A stretch of 64,000 bases of DNA. It comes from JAQBQB01 sp963757185. GTDB taxonomy: Bacteria > Gemmatimonadota > Gemmatimonadetes > Gemmatimonadales > Gemmatimonadaceae. The stretch is from positions 124,001-188,000 of the forward strand of contig CAVWQI010000010.1 of assembly GCA_963757185.1 (NCBI GenBank), read 5' to 3'. The notes beneath the pieces are model-generated. The model ran no database searches, had not been told where the DNA came from, and saw only the letters and a program-made list of their open reading frames with translations. Both the position numbers and the translations under genes were made by a program. Shown in pieces: positions 17,830-25,409 of this stretch. Position 1 is the stretch's first letter. Each line of letters opens with the position of its first letter.

Positions 17830-19867
17830 GCGCCGGGGCGCCGACGGCAAGGCCGCGTCGGCCGACGTCGGCGGATCCGCGCTGGCGCGCACAAGCGCCG
17901 CGCTGCTCGCGGTCGCGTGCGCAGCCCCGTTCGCACTGACGGGAAACCGGTATCCCGACGAGGTTCTTTTCTATTGGCTGTTCGGCGGCCTCGCCGTCGC
18001 CGCCGTGTTCGTGGGTGCCGCGATGACCGGCGGTGACCGCGAGATCGATCTCCCCGCGTGGTGTGGTCGGATGCTCACGCGCGGGCCACCCGTCCTCTTC
18101 GCGGCGATCGTCGCGGGCGCGGCGATAGGCTTGAGCGTCTTCTTCGCGCGCTTCGCGTTCGACAGGGCGGCGAGCACGCCCGACGAGATCGCGCAGCTCT
18201 GGCAGGCGAAAATTCTGATGCACGGACACTTGTCGCTGCCCGTCGATCCGAATCGAGAGTTTTTCGGTTTGGAGACGATCGTCGACGTGGGCCGGTGGTA
18301 CTCGCAGTTTCCGATCGGCGGACCGATGGCGATGGTGCCGGGCGCGATCGTCGGCGCGCCCTGGCTCGTGAATCCCGTGCTCCTCGGCGTGGCCGCGATT
18401 CTGTTGTATTCGTTCGCGCGCCGCGCGTACGGAGAGATGCAGGGCCGCGCGATCGCGGCGCTCTTCGTCGCCGCGCCGATGGTTCTCATCCTCGCCGGAA
18501 CGTGGATGAACCACGTTCCCGTGCTCTGTCTCACCACAGGCGCGCTCGCGCTGCTCGTCGCGTGGGACGGCGCGAGGTCGGCCACGCGCTCAGTGTGGCT
18601 CGCCGTCGCGATCGGGGTAGTGCTGGGACTCATCGCGACCATTCGGCCACTCGACGCCGTGGCGGTCGCGCTGGCCATCGGCCTCTTTCAAGTCTCCGTC
18701 GCGTGGACGAGACCCGAGAAGTGGCGAGACGTGCCGGGGCAAATCGGGGGTGGGATCCTTGGAGCGTTGCCGCTGTTGGTGGCCAACCACAAGACTACCG
18801 GGAGCGCGTGGCGATTCGGGTACGACGTGCTGTGGGGAGCGGGACATCGCGTCGGCTTTCACGCCGACCCGTACGGCAACACGCACACGCTCGCCCACGG
18901 ACTCGATCTCGCCACGACGTATCTGAGCGAACTGAACATGTTCCTGCTCGCGTGGCCGGTCCCGGCGCTGCTCGTGCTGATCGTCGCGCTCGTCGCGATG
19001 CGCCGCTTGTCCCGGTGGGACGGTTTGATGCTCGCCCTGTTCGGCACGCAGCTCGCCGCGTACACGGCGTATTGGGGCGAAGGCGAATTCCTGGGTCCTC
19101 GCTTCCTCTACACGGCGATGCCCGCGCTGGTCGTCCTCGCCGGGCGCGCGCCATTCATCATCGCCGAACGACTCGATCGAAGAATATTGCGTGGGACGGT
19201 GGCGGCGACGCTGGCCTGTTTGGCGATCGCGTGGCTGATTCCGCGCCTCCCGTTCAGCGTGCTCGGCTTGGCGGCGCAGGCGCGCGACGCGCGGCAGACG
19301 CTCAAGGTGGACATCGCCGGCGCCGTGAGGGACGCCAACGCGCATCACGCGCTCGTCTTTCTTCGCGAGCCGTTCACGATGCGTCTGGCGCGGCGCCTGT
19401 GGGGAATCGGGATGACGCGCAGCGACGCCGCTCAGCTCATCGCGCGCAGCGACGCGTGCTCCATCCTGGGCGCGCTGCGCGGCGTCGAGGACGACTCCGT
19501 CGCGCTCGACTCTCGCGCGTCGCGAGTACGTGGGGCAGTCATTCCGTTGGCGAACGCCGCGCCAGCAGCGCAGCAGGGATCCAGCGTCGGACCTCAGGTC
19601 CGACTCGCCTCGAAGAGCTCTCTCACGCCCGAATGCCAGGCTGAGCTCGATGGAGACAAGAAGTTCGGCGGTGCGCCATTCGGGCCGGCGCTTCCACTCG
19701 AGGAAATCGGGGCCGACGGGCGGATCGGCGGCGATGTAGTCTATGCCGCCGATCTCGGCGCGAGGAACGAGGCCCTCCGTGCAAGGTTCGGCGACCGTCG
19801 CTGGTACCGGCTGTCGCTGCACTCCGCGGGGCGCGGGCGCCTTCGGGCGACCGTCTCGCCATATTAG
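17750..19867 (+). CDS. Polytopic membrane protein, GT-C glycosyltransferase-like
   Basis: A 705-residue protein with a charged cytoplasmic N-terminus (about 45 residues, rich in Arg and Lys) and roughly 11 hydrophobic segments up to residue 510. A soluble C-terminal region of about 180 residues follows. The first large loop carries STPDEIAQLWQAKIL with adjacent D145-E146. Paired acids in that loop are characteristic of lipid-phosphosugar-using GT-C transferases (ArnT/PMT type), so transfer of a sugar outside the membrane is the best guess. The start GTG 17750 lies 80 bases inside the upstream oxidoreductase, so the start is uncertain. The partner oxidoreductase suggests a shared surface-glycan role, but this is inference. 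Confidence 0.6.
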   Translation: MRDSSRKRSAQGRSEERAAPGRKAARKRRGADGKAASADVGGSALARTSAALLAVACAAPFALTGNRYPDEVLFYWLFGGLAVAAVFVGAAMTGGDREIDLPAWCGRMLTRGPPVLFAAIVAGAAIGLSVFFARFAFDRAASTPDEIAQLWQAKILMHGHLSLPVDPNREFFGLETIVDVGRWYSQFPIGGPMAMVPGAIVGAPWLVNPVLLGVAAILLYSFARRAYGEMQGRAIAALFVAAPMVLILAGTWMNHVPVLCLTTGALALLVAWDGARSATRSVWLAVAIGVVLGLIATIRPLDAVAVALAIGLFQVSVAWTRPEKWRDVPGQIGGGILGALPLLVANHKTTGSAWRFGYDVLWGAGHRVGFHADPYGNTHTLAHGLDLATTYLSELNMFLLAWPVPALLVLIVALVAMRRLSRWDGLMLALFGTQLAAYTAYWGEGEFLGPRFLYTAMPALVVLAGRAPFIIAERLDRRILRGTVAATLACLAIAWLIPRLPFSVLGLAAQARDARQTLKVDIAGAVRDANAHHALVFLREPFTMRLARRLWGIGMTRSDAAQLIARSDACSILGALRGVEDDSVALDSRASRVRGAVIPLANAAPAAQQGSSVGPQVRLASKSSLTPECQAELDGDKKFGGAPFGPALPLEEIGADGRIGGDVVYAADLGARNEALRARFGDRRWYRLSLHSAGRGRLRATVSPY

Positions 19868-19971
19868 GCACTCGGCCTCGCGCGGCCGGCGGCGCCAAGG
19901 GCGCGAGCCGTGAACCTTTCGCGCGCCGGGCCGTAAGACTACCAGACCTCCCTGGAACACGGAGCCTTTCT

Positions 19972-20889
19972 GTGACTCGATGGATTCGACTCGCCGCCAT
20001 TCGCGCGACGATCGGTTTGGCGCCCCTCGCCTCAGCCGGCTCGGCGCCGCTCTTTGCTCAGATGCCTGGGCACGACATGGCCGGAATGGATCACTCCACG
20101 ACGGTTTCGGCGAAGGCGCAGAAAGAGATCGCCAGCGTCGCCAAAGCGACCAGTTCGCTCGGCACCTCGAGCGCGGCGACCAGCGCCGGGTACCAGCCCG
20201 TCTTCGGCTGGATTCCCACGATGGGCGTGCACTGGGTGGACCGGAGCCGCATGGCGAAGGACAAACAGAGCGACGTCACGGCACCGGACAACTTGATGTT
20301 CTCGAAGATCGGTGGAAAGGATTCACTCGTCGGCGCGGCGTGGGCGTACGTGGCGCCGGTGAGCGACACGACGAGGCCCAGCTTGTTCGACGGCGCGCCG
20401 CCGTGGCACGAGCATCAGAATCTGGCGCCGCCGGGACAGACGCTCGTCATGCTGCACGTGTGGTTCGTCCCGTCGCCCGACGGCCCGTTCGCGGGGACGA
20501 ATCCGAACCTTCCGTTCTGGGCCGCCGGTCTCGACGCACCGGACGCGTCGCGCATGCACGACGCCGCGTTCAGCTCACGCGTCCGCCGCGCCTCGCTCGC
20601 GTTGTCGGAGGTCATCGATACCACGGCGATCTTCGCCAATCTCGAATCCCGCCCGGCCGTGCGCGCGGTGTTGATCGCGCGACGCGACTCGGTCCGCGCA
20701 TTGATCCCGCAACTGCTCGCGGCACAGAAGGCCAAGAACGCCGCGCAGTGGGATCGCGTCGCCGACCGTCTGGCCGCGCAGTGGGACGCGATGCAGTCGG
20801 CGTACTACGACAGCGCGCTGACGCCGGCCGGGAAGGAACGGATGGAGCATTTCGTCGAGATGCTGATGGGGCAGCACGGAGAGCGGTAG
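19972..20889 (+). CDS. Secreted protein of unknown function with His/Met-rich N-terminus
   Basis: I do not recognise the family. The 305-residue product (GTG start) has a likely signal peptide with cleavage after residue 30 (PLFAQ). The mature N-terminus MPGHDMAGMDHS (31-42) resembles periplasmic copper-binding segments. The middle region has several histidines in conserved-looking contexts: H87 (MGVHWVD), H146 and H148 (PPWHEHQ) and H162 (LHVWFVPSPDGPF). The last 100 residues are mostly helical and charged. A periplasmic metal-binding role is possible but rests only on composition. A 104-base gap without clear signals separates it from the upstream membrane protein. Confidence 0.7.
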   Translation: MTRWIRLAAIRATIGLAPLASAGSAPLFAQMPGHDMAGMDHSTTVSAKAQKEIASVAKATSSLGTSSAATSAGYQPVFGWIPTMGVHWVDRSRMAKDKQSDVTAPDNLMFSKIGGKDSLVGAAWAYVAPVSDTTRPSLFDGAPPWHEHQNLAPPGQTLVMLHVWFVPSPDGPFAGTNPNLPFWAAGLDAPDASRMHDAAFSSRVRRASLALSEVIDTTAIFANLESRPAVRAVLIARRDSVRALIPQLLAAQKAKNAAQWDRVADRLAAQWDAMQSAYYDSALTPAGKERMEHFVEMLMGQHGER

Positions 20890-20924
20890 CGCCTCGACGC
20901 TCGATGGGCGCGGCGGGTTGAGCC

Positions 20925-20956
20925 GTCCAGCTGTCCAGCCGTCACGCTGTCCGGCT
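20925..20956. repeat. Four degenerate tandem 8-bp units at the 3' end of dcd
   Basis: Units read GTCCAGCT, GTCCAGCC, GTCACGCT, GTCCGGCT. The last two bases overlap the dcd stop codon (20955-20957, minus strand). The period and GTCCA core match the reverse complement of the sdhC-sdhA array (GTCCACCG when rotated). Confidence 0.7.
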
Positions 20957-21509
20957 ATAGCTTCGGCAGCGTCACGCCGACCTGGCTCTGGTACTTGCCG
21001 CCCTTGTCCTTGTAGGAGACTTCCGGCTCCTCTTCGCCGCGGAAGAAGAGAACCTGGGCGATTCCTTCGTTCGCGTAGATCTTGGCGGGAAGCGGTGTCG
21101 TATTCGAGATCTCGAGCGTTACGAATCCTTCCCATTCCGGCTCGAAGGGCGTGACGTTGGTGATGATCCCGCACCGCGCGTAGGTCGACTTGCCGACGGT
21201 GACCGTGAGAATGTTGCGCGGAATCCGGAAGTACTCGACCGAGCGCGCCAGCGCGAACGAGTTCGGCGGCACGATGCAAACGTCGCCCTCGAATTCGACG
21301 AACGACCTCGGGTCGAACGCCTTGGGATCGACGATCGAGCTCATGACGTTGGTGAAGATCCGAAACTCGCGCGCCACCCGCATGTCGTAGCCGTATGAGC
21401 TGACGCCGTACGAGACGACCCCTTGGCGCACCTGGCGGCCCTCGAAGGGCTCGATCATCCGGTGCTCGTGGGCCATCCGGGTGATCCAACGGTCCGACAT
21501 GATGGTCAT
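20955..21509 (-). CDS. dcd: dCTP deaminase
   Basis: Deaminates dCTP to dUTP, the source of most dTMP in many bacteria. The 184-residue protein has the family motifs GVSSYGYDMR, GDVCIVPPNSFALA, VGKSTYARCGI and EPEWEGFVTLEISNTTPLP (with the catalytic Glu region), and IYANEGIAQVLFF. It ends in GVTLPKL, and its length is typical. A start three codons later (MSDRW) is possible. It is the only clearly intact minus-strand gene in the window and is divergent from the nuo operon. A dUTPase is not present, so a bifunctional type cannot be excluded by context. Confidence 0.95.
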   Translation of the reverse strand: MTIMSDRWITRMAHEHRMIEPFEGRQVRQGVVSYGVSSYGYDMRVAREFRIFTNVMSSIVDPKAFDPRSFVEFEGDVCIVPPNSFALARSVEYFRIPRNILTVTVGKSTYARCGIITNVTPFEPEWEGFVTLEISNTTPLPAKIYANEGIAQVLFFRGEEEPEVSYKDKGGKYQSQVGVTLPKL

Positions 21510-21547
21510 GGTGGGCGTGTCGAGGGGTTGGTGCTGCGTCGAAGGTA

Positions 21548-21604
21548 CGAGTGCGGCGGCGGGGTGCGGAGACCGGGCACGAGTGCGGCGGCGGGTGCGG
21601 GGAC
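21548..21604. repeat. GC-rich repeat, two copies, also present inverted at 55326-55385
   Basis: Copies at 21548-21573 and 21580-21604 share CGAGTGCGGCGGCGGG and TGCGG. The first is identical at 25 of 26 bases to the reverse complement of 55360-55385. Both loci carry two copies spaced 32-35 bases apart. Confidence 0.8.
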
Positions 21605-21727
21605 GAAGCGCGGAAGTTTATTCGAGAGGGATCGGCGCGCCAAGCTTGGGGCACGTCGAGCGACGCCGGCGAACGAATCACGCCGAGCGGCCCGCGCGAT
21701 CGCCCGCGCGACGCGCATTCCGCGCCG

Positions 21728-21756
21728 TTGACCCACTCTCAAGCCACGGATAACTT
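21728..21756 (+). promoter_or_regulatory. Candidate promoter of the nuo operon
   Basis: TTGACC (21728-21733) lies 15 bases before GATAAC (21749-21754) or 17 before TAACTT (21751-21756). It resembles the TTGACA/GATAAG pair upstream of the HU/IHF gene. The nuoA start is about 45 bases downstream. Confidence 0.35.
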
Positions 21757-21772
21757 TCCGCGGCTGGACTTA

Positions 21773-21786
21773 GTGAAAGTTTTCAC
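21773..21786. promoter_or_regulatory. Inverted repeat in the nuo leader
   Basis: GTGAAA (21773-21778) and TTTCAC (21781-21786) form a perfect 6-bp inverted repeat with a 2-base centre, just downstream of the candidate promoter and 14 bases before the nuoA ATG. It could be an operator half-site pair. A GGGAG ribosome-binding site follows at 21792-21796. Confidence 0.35.
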
Positions 21787-21800
21787 GAAGTGGGAGATTC

Positions 21801-22205
21801 ATGCTTCGTACGTACTTCCCAGTCCTGCTCTTACTCGGCTTCGTCATCGCTAACGCGGTGCTGATGCTGGGTCTCTCCCACCTCACTCTTCGCCCGCGTC
21901 CCACCCCGGTCAAACAGACCCCATACGAGTCGGGAATGCCGCCCCTCGGCGATGCGCACGAGCGCTTCTCCGTGAAGTTCTACATGGTCGCGGTGCTGTT
22001 CATCATCTTCGACATCGAAACGGTGTTCATGATCCCGTGGGGCGCGTACTTCCGCCAACTGTCGTGCACGGTTCCACTCGCCGAGAACGCGTGCCCGGCC
22101 GGGCACATGTCGTTGTTCGGCCTGTCCGAGATGATCGTGTTCATGATCATCCTTCTCGTGGGATTCGTGTACGTGTGGAAGAAAGGAGCGCTGCAATGGG
22201 ATTGA
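21801..22205 (+). CDS. nuoA: NADH-quinone oxidoreductase subunit A
   Basis: A small membrane subunit of the proton-pumping arm of complex I. The 134-residue protein has three predicted helices (about 6-28, 63-83, 108-128), the conserved YESGMPPLG after helix 1, and FYMVAVLFIIFDIETVFMIPW, typical of NuoA. First gene of the 14-gene nuo operon. The stop overlaps nuoB by 10 bases. Confidence 0.95.
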   Translation: MLRTYFPVLLLLGFVIANAVLMLGLSHLTLRPRPTPVKQTPYESGMPPLGDAHERFSVKFYMVAVLFIIFDIETVFMIPWGAYFRQLSCTVPLAENACPAGHMSLFGLSEMIVFMIILLVGFVYVWKKGALQWD

Positions 22206-22828
22206 GTCCGCGTCCCGACCCCGCCGTCGCCCCCAAAATCGTCCAGACCACCAGCGATGAGCCGTGGATCACCACGCGTCTGGACGCGTTCATCAACTGG
22301 GGCCGCAAGAACTCCCTCTGGCCGATGCCGTTCGGCACGGCCTGCTGCGCCATCGAATTCATGGCGACCGCGGCGAGCAAGTACGACCTCGCCCGATTCG
22401 GCATGGAGCGCCAGGCCTTTTCGCCGCGCCAGGCCGACCTGCTGATCTGCGCCGGCCGGGTGCCGTTCAAGCTCGCGCCCGTGTTGCGGCGAATCTGGCA
22501 GCAAATGCCGCAGCCCAAGTGGTGCATCTCGATGGGTGCGTGCGCGTCGAGCGGCGGCATGTTCGACAACTACGCCGTGGTGCAGGGCATCGACACGATC
22601 ATTCCGGTCGACGTGTACGTGCCGGGCTGCCCGCCGAGGCCGGAAGGGCTCCTCTACGGCATCATGATGCTCCAGAAGAAGGTAGAGAAGGAGCGCATGG
22701 CAGATCGATCGCTGCGCGACGAGATGGAGCCGGATCCGAAGAGCCAGCTGTTCATCGCCCCGTCGGAGATCGACGAGGTGTCCGAGCCGTTCGGCAACTC
22801 GGTTCATCAGACGCGATCCGGCCTGTGA
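22196..22828 (+). CDS. nuoB: NADH-quinone oxidoreductase subunit B
   Basis: Holds cluster N2, the last iron-sulfur centre before quinone. The 210-residue protein has the tandem cysteines C50-C51 (GTACCAIEFM), C116 (SMGACASSGG) and C145 (VPGCPPRPE). The family is usually 160-220 residues, so the C-terminal tail after residue 165 is ordinary for this type. The ATG at 22196 has a strong AAGGAG ribosome-binding site inside nuoA. A longer in-frame reading back to 22037 lies in nuoA and has no homology. Confidence 0.96.
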   Translation: MGLSPRPDPAVAPKIVQTTSDEPWITTRLDAFINWGRKNSLWPMPFGTACCAIEFMATAASKYDLARFGMERQAFSPRQADLLICAGRVPFKLAPVLRRIWQQMPQPKWCISMGACASSGGMFDNYAVVQGIDTIIPVDVYVPGCPPRPEGLLYGIMMLQKKVEKERMADRSLRDEMEPDPKSQLFIAPSEIDEVSEPFGNSVHQTRSGL

Positions 22829-23535
22829 GCGTCGACCCATCGTTCAAGCCGGTCGTGGCTGGAAGCGCGCTCGTCGCCGGCGCGCCCTCGCCTTCGACGC
22901 CGCGCAACGTCCCTCGCACGGGCACGCATCCGAACCCGTCGGCCGACGCCGCTCGCGCGCAGTTCGGCGAGGTCGTTCAGCGCGTCGACGTGTTGTGGGG
23001 CGAGACGACGATCGTCGTCGACGGGGCCAGCGCGCACGACGTCATTCGCTGGCTGCACGACGACGAAGGCCAGCGCTACGACTATCTGTCGGACGTCACC
23101 GCCGTCGAGTACCGCGACATCGAGCGGGCGATCGAAGTCGTCTGGCACCTGCGTTCGCTTCCGTTCCGGCGCTTTCTGCGCGTCAAGGTGATGATCCCGC
23201 GCGGCGCGACGCTGGCGGTGCCGAGCGTGTGGGACGTGTACAAGAGTGCGGATTGGCTCGAGCGCGAATGCTACGACATGTTCGGCATCGCGTTCACCGG
23301 CCATCCCGATCTGCGCCGCATCCTGATGTGGGAGCAGTACAAGGAAGGGTATCCGCTGCGAAAAGACTTTCCGCTTCGCGGCCGGTTCAGCCGCTCCGAG
23401 CAGCTTCGACAGGCGCTCGCGGCGAATCCGGAAGCGCGTTACTCGCAGGACGAGCTGACCATCGCGCAGGCGCTCGAGGATCTGCCGTCGGACATGCGGC
23501 GGCGTCTCACGTCCGGCGAACGGACGGGCGAATAG
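22825..23535 (+). CDS. nuoC: NADH-quinone oxidoreductase subunit C
   Basis: A hydrophilic connecting subunit of complex I, not fused to NuoD here. The 236-residue product starts at GTG 22825, overlapping the nuoB stop as GTGA. The first 50 residues are Pro/Ser/Ala-rich and not conserved. The core contains YDYLSDVTAVEY and the signature ERECYDMFGIAFTGHPDLRR. The C-terminus is charged and ends ERTGE. Confidence 0.94.
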   Translation: MSVDPSFKPVVAGSALVAGAPSPSTPRNVPRTGTHPNPSADAARAQFGEVVQRVDVLWGETTIVVDGASAHDVIRWLHDDEGQRYDYLSDVTAVEYRDIERAIEVVWHLRSLPFRRFLRVKVMIPRGATLAVPSVWDVYKSADWLERECYDMFGIAFTGHPDLRRILMWEQYKEGYPLRKDFPLRGRFSRSEQLRQALAANPEARYSQDELTIAQALEDLPSDMRRRLTSGERTGE

Positions 23536-23536
23536 C

Positions 23537-24850
23537 ATGGCAACGACCAAACGCACGATCGACGTCGAGCTGTCGACGTCCGGACTGGACTCGCAGGGCC
23601 GTCCGCGACGCGTTCCGCTCGCGGTGGACGAAGCCGGCAACACCGTGGCCGTGGCCGAGCCGCCGGAGATGGAGCCCGGGCTCGACGGCGAGCACATGCT
23701 CATCAACATCGGGCCGCAACACCCCGCGACGCACGGCGTGCTTCGTTTGGTGCTCGAGCTCGACGGCGAGACGGTGGTGCGCTGCATTCCGCACGTCGGC
23801 TATCTGCACTGCGGCTTCGAGAAGATCGGCGAATACCGACAGTACAATCAGATCATCCCGTGGACGGATCGCGAGGATTATCTGAACTCGCCCGGCAACA
23901 ACGTCGCGTTCGCGCTCGGTGCCGAGCGGCTGTTCGGCATCGAGATCACCGACCGCTGCAAGGTGCTGCGCGTCATGGCGTGCGAGCTGTCGCGCATCAT
24001 GTCGCACCTCGTGTGGCTCGGCACGACCTGCATCGACATCGGCGCCTACACGCCGTTCCTGTGGGCCTTCCAGCAGCGCGAGAAGATCTACGAGATGCTC
24101 GAGGCGTGGATCGGCGCCCGGCTCACGACGAGCCTCACGCGCGTGGGCGGCATGGGCGCGGATATTCCGGACAATTGGATCGAGCAGCTCACCGCCTTCA
24201 CCAAGGAGTTCCCGCGCGTCGTCGACGAGATCGATCGCGTCATCACGCGCAACGGGATCTGGGTCGGGCGCACCGTGGGACTCGGCGCGATGTCGGCCGA
24301 CGAGGCGGTCAACTACGGGCTTTCCGGCCCGATGGTTCGCGCGTCGGGCGTCGCGTTCGACGTGCGAAGGGACTTTCCGTACCTCGACTACGAGACGTAC
24401 GACTTCGACGTGCCCGTCGGCACGAACGGCGACGTGTACGACCGATTTCTCGTGCGCATGGAAGAGCTGCGTCAGTCGACGCGGATTCTGACGCAGGCCA
24501 TCCAGCGGCTTCCCGACGGACCGGTGAACGCCGACGACCATCGCGTCGTTCTGCCGGCGAAAAGCAAAGCCACGAGCGACATGGAATCCATGATCCATCA
24601 CTTCAAGCAGGTGATGGAGGGCCCACGTCCGCCGATCGGCGAATGCTACGTCGCCGTCGAGAGCCCGAAGGGAGAGAAGGGCTACTATATGGTTTCTGAC
24701 GGGTCGCCCAAGCCCGTGCGCTGGCGCATCCGTCCGCCGTCGTTCGTGAACCTCTCGGCGATTCCGCGCATGGTCGAGGGGCACCTCCTCTCCGACGTCA
24801 TCGCGATCAACGCGTCGATCGACATCGTGATGGGAGAGATAGATCGGTGA
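23537..24850 (+). CDS. nuoD: NADH-quinone oxidoreductase subunit D
   Basis: The 49-kDa subunit that shapes the quinone site with NuoB. The 437-residue protein has an N-terminal extension of about 50 residues. The conserved INIGPQHPATHGVLRL (quinone-site His), HVGYLHCGFEK, ELSRIMSHLVWLG and SPKGEKGYYMVSDG follow. A second quinone-site residue, the Tyr in NQIIPWTDREDYL, is present. The ATG starts one base after nuoC. A 49-base gap with a purine-rich tract (24847-24875) separates it from nuoE. Confidence 0.96.
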   Translation: MATTKRTIDVELSTSGLDSQGRPRRVPLAVDEAGNTVAVAEPPEMEPGLDGEHMLINIGPQHPATHGVLRLVLELDGETVVRCIPHVGYLHCGFEKIGEYRQYNQIIPWTDREDYLNSPGNNVAFALGAERLFGIEITDRCKVLRVMACELSRIMSHLVWLGTTCIDIGAYTPFLWAFQQREKIYEMLEAWIGARLTTSLTRVGGMGADIPDNWIEQLTAFTKEFPRVVDEIDRVITRNGIWVGRTVGLGAMSADEAVNYGLSGPMVRASGVAFDVRRDFPYLDYETYDFDVPVGTNGDVYDRFLVRMEELRQSTRILTQAIQRLPDGPVNADDHRVVLPAKSKATSDMESMIHHFKQVMEGPRPPIGECYVAVESPKGEKGYYMVSDGSPKPVRWRIRPPSFVNLSAIPRMVEGHLLSDVIAINASIDIVMGEIDR

Positions 24851-24899
24851 GCGGAGAACGGAGAGCGGGGACCAACGGTTCCATGCGCGGGGGCGAACA

Positions 24900-25406
24900 A
24901 TGAGCCACGCCCACACCGACTCGTACGCGCCCGTCTTCACGTCGGGAAGCGCGCGACGGAAAGAGCTCGACGAACTGCTCACGCGCTACCCGACGAAAAT
25001 GGCGGCGCTGCTGCCGGCGCTCTGGATGGTGCAGCACGACCGCGGCTGGGTGAGCGACGACGCGATGGCGGAGGTCGCGTCCGTCCTCGACCTCACCCCG
25101 GCGTACGTGAAGGGCGTGGTGACGTTCTACACGATGTACCACCAGCATCCCGTCGGACGGCACTTCATCCAGGTGTGCACCACGTCGCCGTGCAACGTGT
25201 GCGGCGCCGAGGCGGTCGTCGACGCGTTCCTCAAGCACACCGGCTGCTTCGAGCTCGGCCAGACTTCGCCCGACGGCAAGTACACGGTGATCGAAGTCGA
25301 GTGCCTCGGCGCGTGCGGGTTCGCGACGCCGATCATGATCAACGAGGACTTCATCGAGTCGGTGACTCCGGAGAAGGTGCCGGAGATTCTCTCCGGGCTC
25401 GCCTGA
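24900..25406 (+). CDS. nuoE: NADH-quinone oxidoreductase subunit E
   Basis: The 24-kDa subunit with the N1a 2Fe-2S cluster of the NADH module. The 168-residue thioredoxin-fold protein has C93, C98 (CTTSPC), C135 and C139 (CLGACG), plus VKGVVTFYTMY. Three bases separate it from nuoF. Confidence 0.95.
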   Translation: MSHAHTDSYAPVFTSGSARRKELDELLTRYPTKMAALLPALWMVQHDRGWVSDDAMAEVASVLDLTPAYVKGVVTFYTMYHQHPVGRHFIQVCTTSPCNVCGAEAVVDAFLKHTGCFELGQTSPDGKYTVIEVECLGACGFATPIMINEDFIESVTPEKVPEILSGLA

Positions 25407-25409
25407 CGC

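Larger units (their letters stand above)
21510..21800. other. Divergent intergenic region between dcd and nuoA
   Basis: A 291-base gap holding promoters for dcd (minus) and the nuo operon (plus). It contains two GC-rich repeat copies near dcd (21548-21604), a T/A-rich patch (21615-21625), a candidate nuo promoter at 21728-21756 and a small inverted repeat at 21773-21786. I see no convincing reading frame in it. Confidence 0.6.
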
